DNA of 64,000 bases from Odontesthes bonariensis (lineage: Eukaryota > Chordata > Actinopteri > Atheriniformes > Atherinopsidae). Below the pieces are notes generated by a model. That model was not told the DNA's origin, did not search any database, and was given only the letters and a program-made list of their open reading frames with translations. Location of the stretch: NCBI RefSeq assembly GCF_027942865.1, contig NC_134508.1, positions 38,809,466 to 38,873,465 of the forward strand. The letters are read 5' to 3'. Positions 45,508 to 56,300 of the stretch are shown here, in pieces (the stretch's first letter is position 1; every line of letters begins with the position of its first letter). The translations under genes and the position numbers were made by a program.

Positions 45508-45940
45508 TTAGAGTGTGTCTAAACCTCACATTTCCATGCCTGGTTTGGAGTTTTTTTTTTTAATTTTAGTGATGGTTCTCTTTATTTTTCAACAGTCTGT
45601 TAAAAGAGTTCTACTCTCATGTTATATTTGTATAGTCAATCGCACCTCGTACCTCCATAGGGAACTATCCCTTTAAACCGTTAATAATGTTGACATTATA
45701 ATATCATAGTTAAACAGTGTGATATTTTATTGACAAATGTTTAAAGTTTTTGGAATAAAGACAACTTAAAAAAGAAAAATAATTGTTGTGCTTTCTGCTT
45801 CCAAAATGAACCTTTACATGTGAACTTAATTGACTGTAATGCTGTTGCCAGTATTTACTGGATGCTGGATTTGATTCTTGCCATATCAGTAGTGGTAGCA
45901 GTTCTGGAGAGGAGAGGGGGAGGGGGAGACTGTCACTGCA
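45508..45940. terminator. Convergent 3' ends of the HECT and integrase genes
   Basis: This 433-bp gap separates the HECT stop (45505-45507) from the integrase stop on the other strand (45941). It holds GGAATAAAGA near 45750 on the plus strand, and a TTTATT (AATAAA on the minus strand) near 45726. Both genes could end here with overlapping poly-A regions. Confidence 0.45.
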
Positions 45941-46218
45941 TCAACTGCTGTAGTGTGGCTGTGTAGATGTCCGTGCATCCAATAAGGGAACATTGGGGTT
46001 AGGTAAGCTAGCCATGTCCTCCTCAGTCAGGTGTCGCTGCAGGTGCACTTGAGGTACTTCAACTTGTTCCCTTTGACCTCCAAGGTCATCAAAGCTGTAT
46101 GGTCCATCCCAATCAATACCAAAGTCTGCCTCCACCTCAACACAAATAAGACATTTCATAAACTTTGTAACTGTTTCAAAAAACTGTTACAACAACACAA
46201 CAACACAATACAAAACCT

Positions 46219-46590
46219 ATGACATCTTCAAATGCAGGAGTTGGTTGGAAAGAAAGGCACCACTTCGCCTATTTGGAATTTCTTTGGTTTTGAACCAGAT
46301 GAGCGTGGGCTGCCAAAAGATTTAAATAAATGTGTCTCTAAGATTTGCGCATCTGTGATCCGTGCCAAAGATGGACAGACAACAAATATACGCGATCACC
46401 TGCGTGTTCACCATCCTGAAGAATATGCAACGATCAACGTGTCCGTGCGCTCAGGGCTTGCCAAAAACATGCAACCCACCATCTCTGGGATGTTTGCGAA
46501 AAGCACTAAATATAAAACTGACAGTGACCGGTGGAAGGAGCTGACAGGTGTTGTAACTCGCTACTTGGCCAAAGAAATGGTATCGTCACA
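46219..46590 (+). pseudogene. ZBED1-like hAT transposase fragment
   Basis: The ATG at 46219 (MTSSNA) is followed by a one-base frameshift, then LVGKKGTTSPIWNFFGFEPD, a BED zinc finger (CVSKICASVIRAKDGQTTN, LRVHHPEE) and TISGMFAKSTKYKTDS, RWKELTGVVTRYLAKEMV. The text breaks at the edge of the repeat beginning at 46587. The rest of the roughly 600-residue transposase is absent. It lies inside the remains of the integrase gene. Confidence 0.75.
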
Positions 46591-47407
46591 GCCTATCTAT
46601 CTAACAGCCTTGCCACTTACTATGAAGCCCCATTGTACCGGCTTTTTGGCTGCAGTTCCACCAGAATTCCACTGGGCGCGTCGGTGGAGACCAGAATGAA
46701 TTGGGCCCAATAGCGCTAGATGCTACAAATGGTCAGTTTCACCTAAGTCTCCTCAAGAGCACTCAGATTTGAATGTAGTTTCTGAGAGCTCAACATGGGT
46801 TTCAAGTCAAAAATCTACTGAACGAGTACATATATCCCTTTGATTTCTTACAGGTTGGCTTCTTGTTGTCCACAACTTGCTAGCATTGTGCTAATGACAG
46901 CGCTCGACCAGAATTACGACCAGAGGCACCGCTTGACGGCTGGCTCCATACCAAGCAACAACAGAATTAAGATGGACTTTTTCCGCTTATGTTACCACAG
47001 ATTCTCTCTTACAACAGCTCTTCCTTGAAAACGCTGCTGCCTTTGAGACCAACAACAAGCAGGATTGTTGCTGTAAAGCGGCATCTCCGGCCGTAAGCTA
47101 TGTATGACGTCATATACACTTAAAATCCTTTTTTTAAGCAAATGAGTGGCTCTAAAAATCTAAAACTCAGCCATGGGTATTTTCTAAACATCCTCTTTCG
47201 AACACAACATTCGAATTACTAGAGAAAAAATTATATCTTGAGATAAGGACACGCTAGGGCGCATAGCTCCATAGGACTCCATTCATTCTGATCTCCAAAA
47301 ATTGAGCGCCCCACATGGAAAGAGGGTGGAAATGCAACCAAAATCGCCTCGTTGGAAACCGGAAATGCCCCGTGAGTTGCGAATCTGGTAGTATTATAGA
47401 ATCTGTG
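46587..47407 (-). mobile_element. CACAG-tipped foldback element, copy B
   Basis: Inverted copy of 20442-21075 with the same CACAG...CTGTG tips and the same inner words. A block of about 185 bp at roughly 46908-47093 is not in copy A. Unlike copy A it has no target duplication: GTATCGT on the left against GTTCTCA on the right. Its flanks belong to unrelated genes (ZBED1-like transposase left, integrase right), so a deletion or recombination has joined two insertion sites. Confidence 0.7.
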
Positions 47408-48118
47408 GTTCTCAATGTTCTCACCACCTTTGTCAGAGCGCACACATGATGGCAAACCAAATTTGTTGATGCCACCAATGAAGCTCTCCAACACAGTAGA
47501 TGCCCGATTGTTTGTTGCAGCAGACAGATGAACAATTAAATGGCTGAAGCCATCTGTTCTTCCATGAACAACAAATCTCCAGCTATTGGAAAAAAAAAGA
47601 AAAGTAGAAAAAAACATTTCTTTTAAAAACATTGCATCAGATAGCATTTTGGAAAAGGTTCATACACCGCTTATTTGACACAAAGAAAGGTAGGGTACAA
47701 TAAAGAAAAGTTGTGGAGCGGGTGAACAAACTCAATATATCATATGTTCAAGTATGTACCGTATTAATTTGTGGTTTCCATCTATGTACCACATTGCATT
47801 TGGTGCAGGAACAGAGTATTGCCTCCGTCGTAGAGTCCGATTGGCCATGGCGTGCACCTCATTCCCAATTGGGTCCACTCTTTTTAAGAAATCGCGTACT
47901 CTTGTTATTACAACAACAACAATAGCAAACGTTCAACTTCAAAGACAAATTACATGAAATATTAACAGCACTTCAAAAATCAGTGTAGACACAGCACGGG
48001 CAATGCTACTTTAATTATATCATGTTATTATCTTTTAATCATCCTTGTTAAATAACGCACTTTTAACTACATTTTGGCTAGAAGAGTGCTATAAAAATAA
48101 AGTTCATTATATTATTAT

Positions 48119-49138
48119 CAGGGCTCTCAAGTCTCACGCTGAGAAATGATCAACTTCGTCGCACAGAAATTCTAATGGCCTATACTATAAACGAGTCAAT
48201 GGCAGGTTACTGTGCGCTTGTACAGCTCAGAACTATAGCTCCGGTACAGCTGTCTTGATTTAGCAACCCATCGGCTAATCACAAAATAGAATTTCTCAGC
48301 CAATCAGAAAACAGAATTTCTTGTTGCCGGGTGAGGTCTGAAATAGCTTTCAGCTGCAAGCACGCGTGCAGAAGTTGTAGACGAGCTGGAGGTGGAAGAG
48401 AACCGTCAGGATCATCAGCAGGTCATATCTTCATTTATTTGAATCTTTTATTAGTTACTATAGTTTTCCTACTCTTTGTAAAAGACCAATACCTGCCGAT
48501 TAAAGTGTTCGTTGGAGTAGTAGACCTAAATATTCAGCACACACCCTTGACATGAGCAACTTAATGAAAAATGAAAAATATGTAGGAGTGTAATTAGGCT
48601 TCCGTGGTTCATTTTTTTCAAAGGTGACTGGTATGAGCAGATTCCCAAGGCTATCTATTGCCAAACTGGTATTAGTTCTGCCACACTGAAATGCTGATGC
48701 AGAAAGGGTTTTTTCCATGGTGGGGCTCAATAAAACCAAGACCAGGAACACGTTGGCTCTGAATGGAACTCTGTCATCCATCATGACTGAAAATGGCTGT
48801 GCTTTAAATGGGAGCCCCCAATATCAGTCATCAAGCATCAAAATCTGCCACAAACACTTACAACAACACTTTGCATAAGACTTTGCATACCTAAAACAAT
48901 TTATTTTTAAAATATAGCAGAATTTAGTGTAAAAGTGAAGATTTGTGATTTTGATATTAATAAAACAATTTCTTTGTTCTTTAAGTAGCCAGTTTATGGC
49001 GATGGGATACTGCAAGGGACCAGCCCCCCCCCCCCCACACACACACAAAAAAAACCCCGAAAGAAACCTCCGCACACGGCCCGGCCCCTGCCCTGCCCGA
49101 ATCTCACTCCAAGCAAACTTGAAAACTTGAGAGCCCTG
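48119..49138 (+). mobile_element. hAT element remnant in integrase intron
   Basis: Tips CAGGGCTCTCAAGT and ACTTGAGAGCCCTG are inverted copies. The flanks are (TTA)n-rich, so the duplication cannot be read uniquely. At about 48640-48790 the plus strand encodes a hAT C-terminal dimerisation block (SIAKLVLVLPH, then after a stop NADAERVFSMVGLNKTKTRN, TLSSIM). The rest of the transposase is deleted. It occupies the intron between the integrase exons at 47898 and 49364. Confidence 0.7.
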
Positions 49139-49674
49139 TTATTATTATTACAACTTAGGTCAAACTGAGAGAAAGTGCACTGATTGAGCTTACAGAGGAC
49201 TTAATGCATTCATATGGGGATTAAACTTACTTTGCACCAGCAGTCCCCTGGCATGAAGGAATGACTTCATCATCCTGTATCCTGTGTTGGGGTGGCTTTG
49301 GTGGATTTCTGCAACGATTGCATCCAGCTCTTCGTCGCCCAACGCAGAATACAGGTCTGACATTCTAAACAAACAAAAAATATGTAATTGACCATTTTCA
49401 CAGCAGTCATTTTGATGTGATTATTTTTGTTTTTGTTTATTGTCCGTTTTGTGGTGGATAAACATAATTTGCCCACGGAACTATGGGTGGGGGAGAATGG
49501 TTCCGCACGGACAGTTCAGTGCGCGGTTACCTGACTACCTGTCTTGTAGTCGTTCTCTTGTTATTGCTAACGGTAGTTGCTTTACCTTGTTTGCACATGT
49601 GGAATAAACGAACACTTTTTGATACTCCGCCTCTGACTCCTATCCTTCGGCACCACAGTTTGTAACTATCACCA

Positions 49675-49804
49675 CATTATGCTTCTCCGTTCACATAGTC
49701 GAGTTTCCAAGGGGGATAGTGCACATGAACATGCTATCACTTTAGCAGGTTCATGTGCACTACCCCCCTTGGAAACTTGACTATGTGAACGCAGAAGCAT
49801 AATG
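49675..49804. repeat. Large hairpin with 56-bp arms
   Basis: CATTATGCTTCTCCGTTCAC...GCACATGAAC (49675-49730) is inverted at 49749-49804 with about four mismatches around an 18-base loop. It sits in the integrase intron. It may be a small foldback element. Confidence 0.85.
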
Positions 49805-50236
49805 TAACTTGGGAACTTGGTGTGGTTGCTTACACATTACACATAAGTAATCATCTTAAATATTTAGGCTAGTAATAAGGAGTATGTTACCTCAATCCGT
49901 TGTTGTGCATCCTCCGACATATGGTCTGGGGGCTTGCGCCGAACAGCTCCGCTATTTCCTTTACTTTGAAACCATTTAATAAACAGTTCTCTATAGCCTC
50001 GAACGGGATGTTGATGGCTGGTCGTCCTCGTCCCATTCGAGGTTACACATCATCCAGTCGTTCCAGGGCTGAAGAGAGGTTAAAAGGCAACCTCACTAAC
50101 CTCTTAATCTGTGACGGCAGAGTATGCAGCCAAGCTCTCTATGACCCGTTCAACCCGGTCACGGGCATCAGAATCTGACAAAATGTTTGACTCCAGCTGG
50201 GCAGCTAACTCCAACAATGTTTGCGCAATCTCAGGG

Positions 50237-51390
50237 AGCACGGTCAGCAGGCGTGACGTCACTGTCCTGCGCCGCTCAGAGTGCGTTTTCGTTTTCGAAT
50301 TGTGGGCAGTATTTTGCATGCAGACCACAAAAACGAAAAAGCAATGTCCGCTTTGTTTTCTTTTTGATTATGGCATAGAATGTGCAGTCTTGAAGAAGAA
50401 AATGCAAATGAAATAGGATGATTGATTGGTAATTTTATTCACGAGTCAAATAATGCAGCCACATTCTTAACATGAAAAAGCATTTCTGCATATGCATTTC
50501 AATTTTCAACTTTTACATTTCAAATTGAATTCTATTTGGTTTCAAATTGGTATCTATTTGCTGAGGCATATTTTGAAAATTAAATCTCAAATGTCTTTGT
50601 CCTTTTCATTTTGATTAAGTGAAAGAATGAGCAGTCTTGAAGAAGAAAATTGAAATGCAAATAGGATGATTGATTAGTAATTTTATTTAAGAGTCAAATA
50701 ATGCTAACCTGACTCACGTCATCTGGCTGCATTCACCAACTACACGCGGGGGCGTTCCCTTTCCTCACACAACCATCTGAGGAGCCTGGGAGTCATATGT
50801 GTTTCGTCCAATTAGAAAATAATCAGAGCCAATCATTAATCGCTGGGTGGGACTGTGGATGAACGAGTGGCGTCATGAAACGAGATACTGAAAATATCTA
50901 TATTACGGAAAAGGAGGGTGCACGCTTCCGTTCTATTGGACAGTTAGCCAGAGAGTTTGTAAAGCGGCGCCGGATTTGGTGTGACTATCGTTATTAGGCC
51001 TACAATACATGCCCAGATTATTTTCTGTGTGGCGCACAGGGTTGCTCGAAAGCACCCCCCGCACACTTTTTTTCGCACCGGAGCTACTCATCCTCTGCGC
51101 TCCGGGACCTCCCACTTTACAAAGGAAGCACGGGTTGAGTCATTGGGAGTGGCTGAAGTGGCGTGTCAGTCAAGATGACGGACAGATTCTTCATCCAATC
51201 ACATGCACGAGTTTTAGAAATGTGAAAAAGCCCCATTTGAAATCATGTCGGTTGTGGGCTCGTCCCAGATTGTATGCTAATACCAGAGGGCGGGAGTCAG
51301 GTAAAAATAATGCAGCCACATTCTTAAAATGAAAAAGCATTTCTGCAAATGCATTTGAATTTGAATTTTGATCACGATTTGCTTCCATAT
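50237..51390 (-). repeat. Right terminal inverted repeat of the large element
   Basis: Complement of the left inverted repeat, expanded in two ways. A MITE (50708-51301) splits it, and the internal unit containing GAATGTGGCTGCATTATTTGACTC and TTTCTTCTTCAAGACTGC is present twice (about 50390-50490 and 50600-50705, plus the outer copy at 51310-51390). Copy number of this unit differs between the two ends. Confidence 0.75.
50708..51301. mobile_element. PIF/Harbinger-like MITE in the right inverted repeat
   Basis: A 594-bp element with tips CCTGACTC and GAGTCAGG, flanked by TAA on both sides (50705-50707, 51302-51304). It has no coding region. The TWA-type duplication suggests PIF/Harbinger. It post-dates the large element because it interrupts that element's terminal repeat. 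Confidence 0.65.
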
Positions 51391-51394
51391 TTTT

Positions 51395-53380
51395 ATAATA
51401 CTCAGTCTCTATCGTCCACCTAGCGCCCCTAATGACTTCTTTATGGAATTACACCAAGTACTCAAACAATTTGAAAACAAAAAAATTTTATTGATGGGGG
51501 ATCTAAATTTAAATTGGCAGGACAGGATATGTCGAAGAAAACTGAAGGATTTAATGAAATCATTCCAAATGATTCAAATAATAAATAGTCCAACTGGAAT
51601 AACTAAATCCTACAAAACATTCCTTAATTTAATCTTTACAAACAAACAAGATAGAGTAATTAAAACATATAACCTAGTTACTGGCTTGTCTGACCATAAC
51701 CTCACTTTAGTAGTTAGAAAACTTAGTAAATCCAGATACATGTCGAAACAGATGATGGAATATAATAACATATCATTCATCCCGCAAAAGGACTTTCCTC
51801 TTTTAGAGATTGAGTTGAAACTAACAAAATGGAATGATATTATAGCAAATAAATCATGTAAACAAGCGTGCAATGAGTTAACAACAACCCTACAGAATAT
51901 TCTACAAAAATATACAAAAACAACAAAAAGGAAACAGAACCAAAAAAGGAGTCTACCATGGTTCACCGGTGAAATATGGTACTTAATGAAAAAAGGGATG
52001 CTTCTTTAAAAAAAATTCTTAAAAACAGAGTTATCAATTGATCATTTAATATACAAGGGATTGAGAAATAAAGTAATAGCATTGACAAGGAAAACCAAAG
52101 CAAATTTTTTTCTAAATTTAATAAAGGAAGCAAAAGGAAATAGTAAACTATTGTGGAAAAATATTGATAAATTACTTGGCAGACACCAAAAAACAAATGA
52201 TAATCTACAGCTTAGAATAAATGGTGCGCTTCAAAATGAAAGTGCTGCTCTTGCATCAAATTTTAATGAATACTTTATTGACTCGGTTCATAAATTGGCA
52301 CAATCATTTTCAATAACCTGCTTCATCCCCTCCTTTAATAAGGATCCGCTGGCTTTTAACCTAACACCTGTAAGTGGAGAAGAGGTTGGTAAATTCATTG
52401 GGAAACTAAAAAACAGTAAAGCAAAAGATTTTTATGGTATTGATTGTGCATTTTTAAAAAAACATAGTGACAAATTAAAGTTGGCCCTTTCAAAAACAAT
52501 TAATCAATCCATTCGGGATAGCACCTTTCCCACTGCCCTTAAAATTGGGGTTGTAACACCAGTCCACAACTCAGGGGACAAGACAGAGATTACAAACTAT
52601 CGTCCAATTTGTATTGTCCCATCCATCTCAAAAATGTATGAAAAAATCATAGCAGAGCAGTTGATTGGGCATCTAAATTCTTTTGCACTTCTAAACCCCC
52701 TTCAATTTGGATTCAGAATTGGGTACTCAACAGAAACGGCCTGCTGTTTTTTTATTGAGGAAATAAAATCAAAGCTAAACCGAGGTGGTGTAGTGGGAGC
52801 AGTTTTCCTCAATTTACGAAAGGCTTTTGATACAGTCAGTCACAACATCCTATTAAACAAATTGTCAAACTACAAACTCTCTGACGAAACAATAAATTAG
52901 TTCAAATCATACCTTGGCGACAGACAGCAGTGTGTGAGACGTAACAACATCTTATCTCCACTGAAAGAATACACCATGGGAGTGCCGCAGGGCTCCATTT
53001 TGGGGCCTTTACTTTTTAGTATTTACATCAATGACCTTCCATTAGCCTGTACCGCTGACATCATTATGTACGCTGATGATGCTGTATTGTTTGTACATGC
53101 AAAAGATGAAGCTGAGGTAGCAAAACAATTAACAATCCAAATAGAAAAGGTTGTCGACCGGCTGTACCAAAACTGCCTCACACTCAATATGGAAAAAACA
53201 GTCGCTATGTATTTTACAAATCGAGTGAAACACCTAAATCATCCTACAATTTACATTTATGGGCAAAAAAATAAAAATGTAGAGGAATTCACCTACTTAG
53301 GAGTTACTCTAGATCCTACTCTCACGTTTAAAAATCACATTAAAAAAATGGGAAACAGTATGAAGTTTAATCTTGCCGAT
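51395..53380 (+). pseudogene. LINE endonuclease and reverse transcriptase, right half
   Basis: Continuation of the LINE at 25440. It holds the endonuclease C-terminal half (YRPPSAPNDFF, LLMGDLNLNW, GLSDHNLTLV), then frame changes near 52008, and the reverse transcriptase with ITNYRPICIVPSISK, AVFLNLRKAFDTV, a stop at 52898 where a Trp is expected, GVPQGSILGPLLFSIYINDL and MYADDAVLF. In the first catalytic box the usual DLRKAFD is NLRKAFD, losing a metal-binding Asp. It belongs to the Jockey/CR1/Rex1-like group; the exact clade is not certain. The 3' end is cut by an L1-type LINE near 53380. Confidence 0.8.
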
Positions 53381-56300
53381 TTTAACCTCATTCTCGGTGG
53401 GGACACAAACTGTGCGCTCTCTCCAGATTTGGACCGTAGCTCCTCTAAGACTATATCCAAGTCGAAATTGGCCCAATCAATCCAGCTTTTTCTTCAGGCA
53501 TATGGTGTGGCTGATGTTTGGCGTTTCCGCAACCCTACATCTAGGGGCTATTCCTTTTTTTCCCCTGTCTAAATGACGTTCTCACGGATAGACTATTTCT
53601 TTATTGATAAAAAACTTCTCCCAACAGTAGCTGCTTGTGAATACCAGTCCATAGTCATCTCTGACCATGGCCCCTTGACTATGAAGATGCGCATTCCCGG
53701 TGCAAACCCTGGTTATCGCCCATGGCGACTAAATTCTTTGCTTTTTTCAGAAGAAGCTTTTGTAAATTTCATTAAATCTGAAATCAAATTTTTTCTTGCC
53801 CACAATCAGACCCCGGGAATGTCGTCCTCAATGGTTTGGGAGTCATTGAAGGCATATTTAAGGGGACAGGTCATATCTTATTGCGCAATGCAAAGGAAGG
53901 CTAACACTGTACGCCTTAAGCAGTTGACAGATGATATTTTGAAGTTTGATATAATGTACAGCCATTCACCCTCAGATGACATACTCAAACAACGCCTGAT
54001 ACTTAAAATGTAGTTTGACCTCCTCTCGACGCGCCAAGCAGAAAATCTTATTTTAAAATCTAGACACAGCTCTTATGAACATGGGGAGAAGGCTGGAAAA
54101 ATTTTAGCACATCAGTTGCGTCAGAGAACCGCCAATCAGTACATAACTGAAATTAGTGATGAACAAGGTTTGAAGCATACTGACCACTTGGAAATTAATT
54201 CATGCTTTCGTCACTACTATTCCTCTCTCTACACTTCAGAGCCACCAGATGATAGATCTGCTCTGGATATTTTTTTCCACAATCTTGACATCCCCAGAGT
54301 AGGTCCGGAGCTGTCTGCTGAGCTAGAGGATGATATCTCTATCGAGGAGGTCGTAGAGGCGATTAAGAGAATCTCCAGGGCCTGATGGCTACCCGTCCGA
54401 ATTCTTTAAAAAATTCTCAGAAACACTTGCCCCTCTTTTTCTCTCCGTTTTCAAGGAATCGCTCTCCTCAAATTCTCTCCCTCCAACTATGCGCGATTTC
54501 ACTTATCTTAAAGAAAGACAAAAATCCCCTTCAGTGTGGCTCATATCGCCCAATCTCTCTCCTGAATACAGATGTAAAGCTTCTTGCAAAGCTCTTGGCC
54601 CGACGTCGGTATCCCTCCCTTCAATCATTTCAACAGACCAAACTGGTTTCATTAAGAACCGGTATTCATTCTTCAATATTAGGCGCCTTCTAAATATTCT
54701 TTATAGCCCCTCTCCATCTGACACACCAGAGATTTTGCTGTCACTTGATGCTGAGAAGGCTTTTGATTGGGTAGAGTGGGACTATCTTTTTTACACTCTC
54801 AAAAAATTTGTTTTTGGCCCAAAGTTTTTATCCTGGATTAAAATTCTCTACTCCTCCCCAATGGCCACGGTGCGTACCAACAATAACCTCTCTGCTTATT
54901 TTAACCTGAAAAGAGGTACTAGACAGGGATGTCCGATGTCTCCACTCCTGTTTGCAGTTGCTATTGAGCCGTTAGCACTAGCTATTCGACAGGATATTCA
55001 TATTAAAGGATTTGATAGAGGAGGTCAAGAGTGTAAACTATCACTTTACGCTGATGATTTGCTATTGTACCTGTCGGATCCCCTGTCAAGCCTCCCTAGA
55101 ATATTAGACCTATTAAAGAGATTTGGCAAAACATCTGGTTATAAAACAAATCTTCAAAAAAGTGAGTTAATGCCAATCAACATAACTGAAAATGACATCT
55201 CCCTTAATTCGACCCCTTTTAAAATCAACACAAAAAAGTTGAAATATCTGGGAATCTGGATTACACATAATTATAAAGACCTCTACAAAGCCAACTTCCT
55301 GCCCTTAATAGATCGTCTGAAACAGGACATCAAACGTTGGGATTTGCTGCCTCTTTCCCTGAGTGGAAGGATCAATACCATCAAGATGAATGTATTACCT
55401 GGACTCCTTTATCTGTTTCAAAGTCTTCCTATATTTCTGACCAAATTTTTCTTTAGCTCCATAGATAAACTTATATCAGCCTTTATCTGGAATAATAAAA
55501 ACCCACGAATACGGAAATGCATACTGCAGGGGCCTCGTCTCCAGGGTGGTATGGCACTCCCCAATTTTTTATTCTACTATTGGGCAGCCAACATCAGGGC
55601 ACTGATGTACTGGATGAGTGACATGGACAACCCTGATACCCCTAAATGGCTAATCCCGGAGAATACGTCCTGTAGGCTCACCTTCTCACCAGCCCTACTG
55701 TGCTCGGAACTCCCGCTGTTAAAACCCATTTCTTATTATACCACTAACCCCATAGTTGCACAGTCAGTAAGAATTTGGAATCAGTTTAGGAGATCATTTG
55801 CTCTCCAGAATCTCTCCCTCTCCGCTCCAGTAGTTAAAAACCATATGTTTACCCCTTCAATACTAGATGGAGCCTTTGGTATCTGGCTTAAGAGTGGGAT
55901 CCTATCATTGCAGGACCTTTATGTAGACAATAATTTTGCATCTTTTGAGCAACTGGTAAACAAATTTGGTATTCCCACGCCTCATTTTTATAGATATATA
56001 CAATTGCGGAACTTTATAACCTCACACTCCAATTGTTTCCCCTTATATCCCCCCACATCTCTGTTAGATTTTATTTTCAAGTTAAGGACAGATTTAAGGC
56101 AGATTATAGGAAGGATATATAACCTTCTCAATCTACATAATCTGACAACTCTAGATCACCTCAAAAACAAATGGGAAGAAGATTTAAATGTGTAGATCCC
56201 AGATGCAATCTGGCAGAAAATTATCCAAAAGATTCACTCATCATCCATTTGTCAACGGCATGCTGTTGTGCAATTCAAGATAGTACACCGACTTCACTGG

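Larger units (their letters stand above)
45941..50319 (-). pseudogene. Retroviral-type integrase gene (candidate transposase), disrupted
   Basis: Minus-strand gene of the DDE integrase family common in fish and invertebrates. Readable segments in order: about 50319-50110 (LLELAAQLESNI, DRVERVIESLAAY, then a stop); about 50040-49891 (GRGRPAINIPFEAIENC, IAELFGASPQTICRRM, a helix-turn-helix), GTAAC donor; 49364-49231 (SDLYSALGDEELDAIVAEIH, HPNTGYRMM), GTAAG donor; 47898-47760 (RDFLKRVDPIGNE, PAPNAMWYIDGNHKLI, first catalytic Asp); 47582-47408 (WRFVVHGRTDGFSHLIVHL, LPSCVRSDKGGEN, second Asp); and a C-terminal exon about 46135-45941 (FGIDWDGPYSFDD). All borders keep frame. The core between the second Asp and the C-terminus is replaced by foreign DNA at 46219-47407, so the third catalytic residue is lost. 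Confidence 0.72.
25773..51390. mobile_element. 25.6-kb composite DNA transposon with integrase and HECT genes
   Basis: The left end starts ATATGGAAGCAAATCGTG and the right end is its exact complement; the inverted match continues for about 290 bp (25773-26069 against 50237-51390, the latter enlarged by a MITE and a duplicated unit). TTTT flanks both ends (25769-25772, 51391-51394), and the interrupted LINE reads on directly across the gap. Inside are two convergent genes, a plus-strand G2E3-like HECT ligase starting about 110 bp from the left inverted repeat and a minus-strand retroviral-type integrase beginning at the right one. Later insertions of Harbinger, hAT plus Tc1, BEL/Pao and others make up more than half its length, leaving roughly 8-10 kb of original element. 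A short duplication fits an integrase-type recombinase. Confidence 0.75.

Noticed and set aside
25773..51390. The two LINE halves being separate unrelated insertions
   Set aside because: The left piece ends and the right piece begins at the same codon of the same protein, and the sequences between start with perfect inverted copies. Chance is unlikely, although only a genome search can settle it.
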